Source: Deltaproteobacteria bacterium | Lineage (GTDB): Bacteria > Myxococcota_A > UBA796 > CAJQPC01 | Assembly: GCA_016717595.1 (NCBI GenBank) | Contig: JADKFE010000041.1 | Span: forward strand, 1 to 64,000 | Reading direction: 5' to 3' | DNA length: 64,000 bases | Shown here: positions 8,588 through 15,791 of the stretch, in pieces | Layout of the letters: each line of letters begins with the position of its first letter | How positions within the stretch are numbered: position 1 is the stretch's first letter | The notes under the pieces: generated by a model | The model's database searches: none | What the model was told of the DNA's origin: nothing | The model's input: the letters and a program-made list of their open reading frames with translations, nothing else | Made by a program: the position numbers and the translations under genes

Positions 8588-9841
8588 ATGCCAAGCCTCC
8601 CCTCTCGCCGCGCCGTGATCTTGGGCCTGGGCCTCACAAGCGCCCTCGGCGCGCTCGCCTGGGCCAACCTCGTTCACCTGCGCTGGTTCGCCATCGAGCA
8701 GCTCCAGCCCACCATGCCCGCCTTGGCGCAGTCCATCGAGGCCGGCCCCGACTTTGAGGGCCCCGACGCCAGCCGACCCCAGCTCAAGGTGCGACTGAAG
8801 ACCGTGGCCCAAGGCTTCAAGCAGCCCACGGATCTCCAGTTTGTGCCCGGCTTGCCCGGCGTTGGCGTGCTGACCGAGAAGACCGGCGCCGCCCGCTGGC
8901 TGAGCCTCTCCGACGGCGCCCAAGGCCTCTGGTTCAACGTCAGCGTGCGCACGGCCTCGGAGCAGGGGCTCCTGGGCCTGGCCTTTCACCCCAAGTTCGC
9001 CGAGAACGGCCGCTTCTTTGTGCACTACGTCGATCGCCGCGAGGGCCGCGACCTCTCCATCGTCGAGGAGTGGCGCGCGCCGGGCCCCGACCCCCGCGCC
9101 GGAGCCCCCAAGGCCGCGCGGGTGGTGTTCACCGTAGAGCAGCCCTACCAGAACCACAACGCCGGGCAGCTTCTGTTCGGCCCCGACGGCATGTTGTATG
9201 TGGCGTATGGCGACGGCGGCTACATGGGCGACCCCCACGACCACGGCCAGAACCTCAAGACCGCCCTTGGCGGCATGTTGCGCCTGGACGTCGATGGCGG
9301 CGTCCCCTACGCCGTCCCCAAAGACAACCCCTTTGTTGCCACCCCCGGCGCCTTGCCCGAGCTCTGGGCCTACGGCCTACGCAACCCCTGGCGCTTCTCC
9401 TTTGACCCCAAAGGCCGCCTGATCATCGCTGACGTGGGCCAGAACAAGTGGGAGGAGGTCTCGATCGCCGAGCGCGGCGACAACCTGGGCTGGAAGGTGA
9501 TGGAGGGCCGGGCCTGCTACGCGCCGGAGACCGGATGCGACACCGCCGGAAAACGGGCGCCGATCTACGTCTACGGCCACGAGGAGGGCATCTCGATCAC
9601 CGGGGGCTATGTCTACACCGGCGCCGCCGCCCCTGCGCTCTCCGGGCGTTACGTCTTCGGTGACTTCGGCTCGGGCCGCCTGTGGGCCCTGGACCTCCCC
9701 GCCCGCGCCGGGGAAGAGGCCAAGGTCTACGCCTTGGGCGCCTTCGGGGTACACCCGTCGAGCTTCGCCCGGGACGAGGCCGGTGAGGTGTACCTGCTCG
9801 ACTTCGGCACCGGGGACGTGCTTCAGCTCGTGGGCGCCTGA
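8588..9841 (+). CDS. PQQ-dependent aldose sugar dehydrogenase-like protein (Gdh/YliI family)
   Basis: A 417-residue six-bladed beta-propeller enzyme of the soluble glucose/sorbosone dehydrogenase family, which oxidises sugars in the periplasm with PQQ. It has an N-terminal hydrophobic segment (RRAVILGLGLTSALGALAWA) suitable for export or anchoring. Family motifs: ASEQGLLGLAFHPKFAENG, NHNAGQLLFGPDGMLYVAYG, LWAYGLRNPWRFSFDP, IADVGQNKWEEV, GGYVYTG and GRYVFGDFGSG. ATG 8588 has GGAG at 8575-8578. No PQQ synthesis gene is present in the window. Confidence 0.88.
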   Translation: MPSLPSRRAVILGLGLTSALGALAWANLVHLRWFAIEQLQPTMPALAQSIEAGPDFEGPDASRPQLKVRLKTVAQGFKQPTDLQFVPGLPGVGVLTEKTGAARWLSLSDGAQGLWFNVSVRTASEQGLLGLAFHPKFAENGRFFVHYVDRREGRDLSIVEEWRAPGPDPRAGAPKAARVVFTVEQPYQNHNAGQLLFGPDGMLYVAYGDGGYMGDPHDHGQNLKTALGGMLRLDVDGGVPYAVPKDNPFVATPGALPELWAYGLRNPWRFSFDPKGRLIIADVGQNKWEEVSIAERGDNLGWKVMEGRACYAPETGCDTAGKRAPIYVYGHEEGISITGGYVYTGAAAPALSGRYVFGDFGSGRLWALDLPARAGEEAKVYALGAFGVHPSSFARDEAGEVYLLDFGTGDVLQLVGA

Positions 9842-9896
9842 GTGATGCTCACGAATAAATGCGACAGCCCACTCCATGCGACAGCCCGGTGAGCCC

Positions 9897-11294
9897 ATGC
9901 GCGCGGTGATGGTGTTGGGATGCGCGAGCGGCGTAGGCAAGTCGTGGGTGGCCGCCGCGCTGTGCCGCCTCGCGGCGCGTCGCGGCGTGCGTGTTGTGCC
10001 GTTTAAGGCCCAGAACCTGAGCAACAACGCCGCCCCGGCCATCGCGCTTGACGGCGGCTGGGGCGAGATCGGCCGCGCCCAGGCGCTCCAAGCCTTGGCC
10101 TGCGGCCTCACGCCCCACGTCGACATGAACCCGCTCTTGATCAAGCCGCTGCACCAAGGCGGCGCCGAGGTGATCGTTCATGGGCGCTCAACGGGGCCGC
10201 TCACCGGCCTGGGCGGTGAGGAGCGCCGGGCGCTGTGGTGGAGGGCGATCACCGAGAGCTACGCCCGGCTAGACGCGGAGCTCGTGATCTTGGAGGGCGC
10301 GGGCTCCCCGGCGGAGATGAACCTTCAGGCAACAGATCTGGTGAACCTGCGCATGGCCCGCCACGCCGACGCCAAGGCGCTGCTCGTGGGCGACATCGAC
10401 CGCGGCGGCGTGTTCGCGGCCTTGTTGGGCACCCTCGATCTCTTGGCGACTGAGGACCGCGCCCGGGTGGCCGGCCTGATCGTGAACCGCTTCCGGGGAG
10501 ATCCCGCGCTGTTCTCGCCCGGACTTCAGCCCCTCGCCGATCGTGCGGGGACGCCGGTTCTGGGCGTGCTGCCCTTCCGCCACGACGTTCACCTCGATGA
10601 GGAGGACGCCACCACCCTCGGCGGTCGCCCCGGGCTCCTCGACGTCTGCGCCCTGCGCCTGCCCACGGTGGCGAACTTCACCGATCTCAACGCCCTCTCC
10701 CAGACCCCCGGCGTAGGCCTTCGTTACGAGGCCGCGCCCGAGCGCATCGGCCGCCCCGACCTGCTGGTGATCCCCGGCAGCCGCGACACCGAGGCCGACC
10801 TCGCCTGGATGCGCCGCCTGGGCCTGGACCACGTCGTCACCGCCTTGGCCGAGCACACCCCGATCCTGGGGCTCTGCGGCGGATACCAGCTCTTGGGCCG
10901 ACGCCTCGGCGACTCCGCGGGCCTGGGCCTGCTGCCCGTGACCACCACCTACGCCCCCACCAAACACATCAGCCCTGTTGCCTCCACAACGACGGGCCGC
11001 TGGCTGCTGCCGCCGGGCCTCGTCGTCGAGGGCTACGAGATTCACCTCGGGCGCACCGAGGCCGTCGCGCCGCTGCTCGACGGGGACGGCGCCGTGTCGG
11101 GCCTCGTCGCGGGCACCTACTTTCATGGCCTCTTGGACGGCGCCGCGACGCGCCTCGCCCTGGTCAACGCCCTGCGCGCCCGGCGTGGTTTGGGCCCCCA
11201 GGCCGAGAGCGCGGTGCCGGATCCTCTGGCGCAGCTCGACGCCGCGGCGGACACCGTCGAGCGGCACCTGGACCTGCGGGGGATCTTGCCCTGA
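9897..11294 (+). CDS. cobQ: Cobyric acid synthase (adenosylcobyrinate amidotransferase)
   Basis: A 465-residue glutamine-dependent amidotransferase that amidates side chains b, d, e and g of adenosylcobyrinic acid a,c-diamide in cobalamin synthesis. Order of domains: an ATP-binding dethiobiotin-synthetase-like part (GCASGVGKSWVAAALCRL; FKAQNLSNNAAPAI; EMNLQATDLVNLRMA; GDIDRGGVFAALLGT), then a class I glutaminase with nucleophile Cys in LGLCGGYQLLG and His in TYFHGLLDG. Slightly short for the family but complete. ATG 9897 is preferred over ATG 9876 because it gives the standard N-terminus and GGTGAG precedes it. No other cobalamin biosynthesis gene is adjacent. Confidence 0.93.
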   Translation: MRAVMVLGCASGVGKSWVAAALCRLAARRGVRVVPFKAQNLSNNAAPAIALDGGWGEIGRAQALQALACGLTPHVDMNPLLIKPLHQGGAEVIVHGRSTGPLTGLGGEERRALWWRAITESYARLDAELVILEGAGSPAEMNLQATDLVNLRMARHADAKALLVGDIDRGGVFAALLGTLDLLATEDRARVAGLIVNRFRGDPALFSPGLQPLADRAGTPVLGVLPFRHDVHLDEEDATTLGGRPGLLDVCALRLPTVANFTDLNALSQTPGVGLRYEAAPERIGRPDLLVIPGSRDTEADLAWMRRLGLDHVVTALAEHTPILGLCGGYQLLGRRLGDSAGLGLLPVTTTYAPTKHISPVASTTTGRWLLPPGLVVEGYEIHLGRTEAVAPLLDGDGAVSGLVAGTYFHGLLDGAATRLALVNALRARRGLGPQAESAVPDPLAQLDAAADTVERHLDLRGILP

Positions 11295-11317
11295 GCGAGC
11301 CCAGGTTGAGACGCTGC

Positions 11318-12328
11318 TCAGCCCTTCACGCCCAGCACGACCACTTCAGCGCCTTCAGCGAACAGGTGGGCCTCGGCCCGAAGCCCCACGGCCTCCACGG
11401 CGGCGACGATGTCCGCCGGGCGCAAGAAGTGGTTGCCTTGGATGTGTTCGCTCACGTTCTGGAAGGCGAGCACGCGGCGGCGGGGATCCCGAAGGGCGCT
11501 CAGGTCATCGGGCCAGGCGGGCTCCCACAAGATCACCCGGCCACCGGGGCGCAGCGCGTCGCGGAGCTGGCTCAAGACGGTGTGGGCGTCGGGCCAGACG
11601 TGGTGCAGGGCGCGGGACATAAACAAGGCGTCGATGGGCTCGTCGGGGCGGAAGGTCGAGAGCTCCCCCTCGACAAAGCGGAGACGGTCGCCCAATCCGG
11701 CGGCCTCTGCCCGCGCCGTGGCCTGGCGGATGTTCTCGCCGAAGCCGTCGAGGCCGACGCCGCGGAGGCCCGGGAAATGTCTGGCCAAGACCCGCAGGGC
11801 CCAGCCGTTGCCGCAGCCGAGGTCGACCACCACGCCGCCGCGTCGGCCGACCTCCTCCAAGAAGCCCAGCAGCGGCAGCACCTCACGCTCCATGAGCGGC
11901 GTGAAGCCCTGCTCCAGCATCAGCCCGAACAGCGGGAGGATCGTCGGGCGCTCCGCCAGCACCCGCTCGCCGGGGCGCTCGCCCGTGCGCATGAGCCCCG
12001 CCGCGCGCTCCATCATGTGCCCGCCGAGCACCACCTGGGCCGGGAGCGCCATCATCGAGCCCGGGGTGGCCGGGTCAAAGAGCCGGCCGAGGTCTGTCAC
12101 AACAAATCGCCCGGATTCATGCGACAGATGCCCGAAGGCGAAGGCGGCCTCACACCAGCGGCGCAGGTAGCCGAGGTCTAAGCCGGTGTGCTCGGCGAGC
12201 TCCTCGGGGCTGCGGGGCTGGGCCAAGGCGGCGAAGAGCCCGTTGGCGACGCCCACAAACGCGAGGTTCAGCGCAGCGGCGCCCTGGGCCTGGCCCATCA
12301 CCATCGCCCGCAGCTCGTCTGTCGTCAT
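11318..12328 (-). CDS. SAM-dependent methyltransferase with N-terminal winged helix
   Basis: A 336-residue protein. The N-terminal half (ALNLAFVGVANGLFAALAQP, SPEELAEHTGLDLGYLRRW) looks like the dimerisation/winged-helix part found in O-methyltransferases and related enzymes. The C-terminal half is a class I Rossmann fold with motif I VVDLGCGNGWALRVLARHF, an acidic GVGLDGFGENIRQA, and post-motifs ALHHVWPDAHTVL and LRPGGRVILWEP. The substrate is unknown. The start has GGAGGCTGT immediately upstream. It lies upstream of a convergent cobQ. Confidence 0.85.
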   Translation of the reverse strand: MTTDELRAMVMGQAQGAAALNLAFVGVANGLFAALAQPRSPEELAEHTGLDLGYLRRWCEAAFAFGHLSHESGRFVVTDLGRLFDPATPGSMMALPAQVVLGGHMMERAAGLMRTGERPGERVLAERPTILPLFGLMLEQGFTPLMEREVLPLLGFLEEVGRRGGVVVDLGCGNGWALRVLARHFPGLRGVGLDGFGENIRQATARAEAAGLGDRLRFVEGELSTFRPDEPIDALFMSRALHHVWPDAHTVLSQLRDALRPGGRVILWEPAWPDDLSALRDPRRRVLAFQNVSEHIQGNHFLRPADIVAAVEAVGLRAEAHLFAEGAEVVVLGVKG

Positions 12329-12340
12329 ACAGCCTCCGGC

Positions 12341-12667
12341 TCAGATGCCCGCGGACACCTGGGTCTTGCTCGCCCGGGGGAGCTTGATCTCGGGGTCTTT
12401 TTTGCGACGGCGGTAGAGCACGATCACATGGCCGATGACCTGCACCAAGGCCGCCCGGCACGACTCGGCGAGCTGCTCCCCGGCCTCGTCCGCGCTCTCT
12501 AAGCAGTTGCCGCCGACCTTCACCTTGATGAGCTCGTGGTGCTCAAGCTCGTCGTTCACCTTGTCGACCACCGCCTCGGACAGCCCTTGGGGGCCGAGAT
12601 GCACGACGGGGTTGAGGTGGTGGGCCAGCCCGCGAAGGTACGCGCGCTGCTTGCCGGTGAGCTCCAT
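12341..12667 (-). CDS. yhbY: Ribosome-assembly RNA-binding protein YhbY (CRS1-YhbY/CRM domain)
   Basis: A 108-residue single-domain RNA-binding protein associated with large-subunit maturation in other bacteria. The sequence matches the family along its length: LTGKQRAYLRGLAHHLNPVV, GPQGLSEAVVDKVNDELEHH, ELIKVKV and GHVIVLYRRRKKDPEIKLPR. The GxxG-type loop and basic C-terminal tail are visible. AGGTG precedes the ATG. It is transcribed upstream of the methyltransferase with a 12-nt gap, suggesting an operon. Confidence 0.93.
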   Translation of the reverse strand: MELTGKQRAYLRGLAHHLNPVVHLGPQGLSEAVVDKVNDELEHHELIKVKVGGNCLESADEAGEQLAESCRAALVQVIGHVIVLYRRRKKDPEIKLPRASKTQVSAGI

Positions 12668-12730
12668 AAGACACCTGGGAGGACGGGGCGGCCAACGTAA
12701 GCCGCCCTCGCCACCGCGGCTACCGGCGGT

Positions 12731-13177
12731 TTAGCTCAACAAAGGCTTGAGCGTCACCCCGGCGACGCTCGCCGAGATCGACGCGGCGGCCTCGGCCTCC
12801 AAGCGGGCGCGCTCGGCGGCTGGGTCTTCAGTGAGGGCACGAAGCCCGGCCAAGGCGGCGTCGACGCCCTCACCGTCTTGTTGACCCCACGCCGCGGCGA
12901 GCTGGCCGACCTGGCGCTGGATGGCCTCGACGTCGAGGGCCCGGACCGCGGGGATCGTGTCATCCAGGCGCGCGGCGCGGGCCTCGGCCTGAAACGCCTG
13001 CAGCTCGGGCAAGAAGTCTTGCAGAGACGCCTTGAGCCGCTCGGGGTCACCCGGGCCAACCTCGGCGCCGAGGCTGTCCAGGGCGCCCTGAAGATCCGGC
13101 GGCAGGGTGACCTTGGCGGCGCCGAGCAGGGCCTCGATGGCGCTGAGCACGTCGGCGGGGTGAACCTTGGCGGTCAT
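12731..13177 (-). CDS. Helical protein of unknown function
   Basis: A 148-residue alanine-, leucine- and glutamate-rich soluble protein, predicted almost entirely helical (for example RQVGQLAAAWGQQDGEGVDA). No motif or family recognised. ATG 13177 overlaps the TGA of the upstream gene (ATGA), indicating translational coupling; the in-frame extension upstream is rejected for that reason. Confidence 0.65.
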   Translation of the reverse strand: MTAKVHPADVLSAIEALLGAAKVTLPPDLQGALDSLGAEVGPGDPERLKASLQDFLPELQAFQAEARAARLDDTIPAVRALDVEAIQRQVGQLAAAWGQQDGEGVDAALAGLRALTEDPAAERARLEAEAAASISASVAGVTLKPLLS

Positions 13178-13842
13178 GGCGCGCTCCCGGGCCACATCTT
13201 CTGGCGAAGGCGGCTGGCCTCTTCAGCGGGGAGCTGCTTCCACACCGAGGCCGTGAGCACCGTCGGCTTCTCGGCGGGCCAAGGCGCCAAGGCGTCGATC
13301 AGGGCGTCGCGCTGGGCCGAGCTGAGCTTGAGCAGCACGCCGATGTGGGTGTGCGGCACGAGGCCCTTGGCGTTCTTCACCAGCCACGCGCCGTCGGCCC
13401 GGGCGAGGTCGTTCAGCAGAAACGCGCCCCAGGGCCGATCTTGGGCGAGCTGCTTGAGCCAGGCGAGGGCCGCGGCGTCTTTGGTGGAGACCTCCGGCGC
13501 GATGGCCAGGGCCGCCGCCTGCTCCAGATCGTCATGGGAGATGCGCCAAGCCGGGGCGACGCCTTGGTAGAGGGCCTCGTGGTCACGCACGATCTTGGCG
13601 AGGCGCTCGGCGCCGACCTCGGCGCGAATCTCGGGGATCACCGCCACGGCGCCGGTGCGGTGGCGCACATCGTCGGAGATCAACATCGCCACGATGGCGG
13701 CGACGTAGAGCGGGCGCTCGGCGCCAGCGCCCTTGAGGCCCAGCTTGAGGCCGTCATCCGGCGTGGATGTGTCGCGGTCCACCCAGACCCCGCCGCCCTC
13801 AAGCTGGCTGCGAATCTGGGCGAAGATCTTGTCGGTGTTCAT
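13174..13842 (-). CDS. Protein of unknown function coupled to the downstream helical protein
   Basis: A 222-residue soluble protein starting MNTDKIFAQIRSQLEGGGVW with GAGGTG upstream of ATG 13842. Stretches such as GLKGAGAERPLYVAAIVAML, DAAALAWLKQLAQDRPWGAF and KNAKGLVPHTHIGVLLKL suggest a mixed alpha/beta fold. There is no signal peptide or membrane segment. Family not recognised. Its stop overlaps the next start by 4 nt, so both probably act in one process. Confidence 0.65.
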   Translation of the reverse strand: MNTDKIFAQIRSQLEGGGVWVDRDTSTPDDGLKLGLKGAGAERPLYVAAIVAMLISDDVRHRTGAVAVIPEIRAEVGAERLAKIVRDHEALYQGVAPAWRISHDDLEQAAALAIAPEVSTKDAAALAWLKQLAQDRPWGAFLLNDLARADGAWLVKNAKGLVPHTHIGVLLKLSSAQRDALIDALAPWPAEKPTVLTASVWKQLPAEEASRLRQKMWPGSAP

Positions 13843-14220
13843 TCATGCACCTCGTGAGGTGGCCTTGGGGACCACTCGCTCGTCTTATCCTACCGCTCCT
13901 CACGGGCGGACGGGGGCTCGGATTTGGCAGGGGGTGAAGATGGGCGGGCGCGGGGCTTGGTCCGAGGGCCGAACCGCGCCAGAATGACGCTTCATGAGGT
14001 TCTTTTTGAGGACCTCGGCACCAATGATCGGCGACGAGGCTCACCACAACAAGACTGATGTATCCCCCTACCCTGCCCCTGGCGGCGCGGCGGCTGGTGA
14101 AAAAACGCGCCCAGAGGCCTCTCCAGCGGGTGTTCGGGGACTTGGCCCGTAAAGCCAATACAACATTGTTGATGCTTGACTAGAGTACGCCCCCAAACCC
14201 GGCCCGGGAGCCCCGCGCGC
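13843..14220. other. 378-bp intergenic region, no gene seen
   Basis: No credible coding frame; the minus-strand frame across it is arginine/proline-rich and without motifs. The stretch 14150-14185 is AT-rich for this genome and holds a short imperfect palindrome CAACATTGTTG at 14162-14172, which could belong to a promoter for the leftward 13842 gene. I could not identify -35/-10 boxes with confidence. Confidence 0.4.
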
Positions 14221-14457
14221 TCAGCCCGTGGGCGGCTTGACGAGACGATGGGCGAAGTCTTGGGGGTTGTCGCGGATGGCCCGCGCCAGCGCCGTGAGCG
14301 CCGGGGAGCCCTCGGTCTGGTAGGCCGCGACCTCGGCCTCGTTCATCACCACCACGAGCTCGTAGAGCCCCACCCCACCGGCCATCGCGGCGAAGATCAG
14401 GCGGTCGCCGTCGGCATAGAGCGTGTAGACCCAGGGCTCAAGCCGAACCTGCTTCAT
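14221..14457 (-). CDS. Small protein, paralogue of the neighbouring 79-residue protein
   Basis: A 78-residue protein (MKQVRLEPWVYTLYADGDRL) that aligns along its length with the product at 14506-14745: W-x-Y-T-L-[YF]-x-D-G-D-R-L-I, then GGV-x-[LV]-[YF]-E-[LV]-x-VV, then an acidic segment and a C-terminal helix. Not recognised as a named family. GAGG precedes ATG 14457. It is the last of four small genes behind the polymorphic toxin; an immunity or orphan-immunity role is inferred from position and tandem duplication only. Confidence 0.6.
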   Translation of the reverse strand: MKQVRLEPWVYTLYADGDRLIFAAMAGGVGLYELVVVMNEAEVAAYQTEGSPALTALARAIRDNPQDFAHRLVKPPTG

Positions 14458-14505
14458 TGGGCGCCTCGGGCTTCGTTGGGAGGTTCGAACACAAGCCCAG
14501 CGCGG

Positions 14506-14745
14506 TCAGGCTGAGCGCGGCAGCTCGATCTGGCGGCTCTGAAAGCTCCTCGGGCTCAGTCGCATCTGCCGAATCAGTCCTTGGAGCCCCTCTATGCCTT
14601 GGGCTCGGAAGGCCGCGGCCTCCTCGTCGGTAAGCACGACGTTGACCTCAAAGACGGCGACCCCGCCGGACGGCACCGACAGGATGAGCCGATCGCCGTC
14701 TTCGAAGAGGGTGTACTCCCAGCCGCTGTGGACCAGCGCGCGCAC
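14506..14745 (-). CDS. Small protein, tandem paralogue of the 78-residue protein
   Basis: A 79-residue protein starting at GTG 14745 with AAAGGA upstream. Core WEYTLFEDGDRLILSVPSGG then VAVFEVNVVLTDEEAAAFRA parallels the neighbour's WVYTLYADGDRLIFAAMAGG and VGLYELVVVMNEAEVAAYQT. The fold looks like a small alpha/beta domain of two hairpins and a helix. Tandem copies of small acidic proteins downstream of a toxin are typical of immunity gene arrays, but nothing in the sequence proves that function. Confidence 0.6.
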   Translation of the reverse strand: MRALVHSGWEYTLFEDGDRLILSVPSGGVAVFEVNVVLTDEEAAAFRAQGIEGLQGLIRQMRLSPRSFQSRQIELPRSA

Positions 14746-14796
14746 TCGCGATCCTTTACAGTGTAAGAGTTAATCCGCTCACCCTCGTCAGCTGCT

Positions 14797-15342
14797 TCAC
14801 GCCAAGGAGGCAGAGTAAAGCCGACGCTCAGCAGGAGAGAGCAACGAATGAAGCAGCGCTCGCCAAGATGGCCCGGCCCCATTCAAGACGCTAACTGCGG
14901 TAGCCCGAACAATCTCCTGTCCGTTCAACAGCCCCTCAATAAGCGCGGAGAATGAGTCGGAGGAGCCTTCACCCCTTTGAATCATCTGTGTAACCAGCTC
15001 TTGCGTCATCCAGACAGGATCTCTTGCGACACGCGCCTCCAGTGCGAGGGCTCGTTGAGCCTCTTCTCTGTTAAGCACAAAGGCCAGGGCTAAGCCAAGC
15101 CGCTCAGCGCTCGACACATCTTGACCGAAGCAGGGGGCGTGAAGCAGCACCCGCAAAACGACGTCTATCTGCTCCTCCGGCACAGCCGCTCCTATCGCCT
15201 CTAAGAGGGGCGGCTGAGGCGTGGGCACACAGGTCTCTTCAGCGACGTTAAATCGCGCCCCCAGCTCGTCGAGCGCGTTCAGCACCATCGCCGGGTCATC
15301 AGCTGCGATCGCCAGCCTAAGTTCGCTGTCGTCTAACCACAT
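14797..15342 (-). CDS. Unknown protein in toxin-immunity cluster
   Basis: A 181-residue helical-repeat-like protein (LRLAIAADDPAMVLNALDEL; PLLEAIGAAVPEEQIDVVLR; EEAQRALALEARVARDPVWM). The alternating leucine pattern suggests an alpha-alpha superhelix like HEAT or ankyrin-type repeats. Such folds are common among immunity proteins, but the family was not recognised. The DNA is visibly less GC-rich than neighbouring chromosomal genes. The gene begins 6 nt after the stop of the 15349-15780 gene; an overlapping GTG at 15345 is an alternative start. Confidence 0.55.
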   Translation of the reverse strand: MWLDDSELRLAIAADDPAMVLNALDELGARFNVAEETCVPTPQPPLLEAIGAAVPEEQIDVVLRVLLHAPCFGQDVSSAERLGLALAFVLNREEAQRALALEARVARDPVWMTQELVTQMIQRGEGSSDSFSALIEGLLNGQEIVRATAVSVLNGAGPSWRALLHSLLSPAERRLYSASLA

Positions 15343-15348
15343 CACCGA

Positions 15349-15780
15349 CTATGCCGACTCGCTCCACCGAACTTCCTGAACAGGAACGATCGCCCTGATC
15401 GGCGGAAGCAGACGGCTCAAGTACCAATCGGCATCAGTGGTTCCGTCTGCTCGTAAGACGCGGTTCACAATCGGGGAAAAAGTAACTCGCCCATCCGAGT
15501 AGAAGAGAAAGGTCCCCCCGATGTCAGTTTCACGCAGACTGAGAACAACGCCAAGAACCTCTCCTTGGCGTGCGCGCTGCTGAAGGTCGCGTTCCACTTG
15601 ATCCCGCGCATCGTGCCCACGGGAGGTCCAGTCAAAGTCCTCGTCACCCGGCGGAAGATAGGTGATTGAGCCTAAGTCATCCAGCACCCAGCCATCCGAG
15701 AGCAGCGCGGATAAAACGTCCATTGATGACATGTCCTCAGAGAGCTGCACCCTGAGAAACGCGCCTGCATCCGTTGACAT
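15349..15780 (-). CDS. Probable immunity protein for the adjacent polymorphic toxin
   Basis: A 143-residue acidic soluble protein whose ATG (15780, preceded by GAGGTG) lies 11 nt after the toxin stop. It contains LSALLSDGWVLDDLGSITYL, DWTSRGHDARDQVERDLQQR and GGTFLFYSDGRVTFSP. No signal peptide. Polymorphic toxins of bacteria are nearly always followed directly by the cognate immunity gene, and this is the gene in that position. The family itself was not recognised. Base composition is AT-richer than the surroundings, in line with exchange together with the toxin tip. Confidence 0.6.
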   Translation of the reverse strand: MSTDAGAFLRVQLSEDMSSMDVLSALLSDGWVLDDLGSITYLPPGDEDFDWTSRGHDARDQVERDLQQRARQGEVLGVVLSLRETDIGGTFLFYSDGRVTFSPIVNRVLRADGTTDADWYLSRLLPPIRAIVPVQEVRWSESA

Positions 15781-15791
15781 ATTCACCTCGC

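Noticed and set aside
13799..14158. 119-codon minus-strand frame upstream of the 13842 gene
   Set aside because: Extends across an obvious intergenic region in another frame, Arg-rich and without ribosome-binding site.
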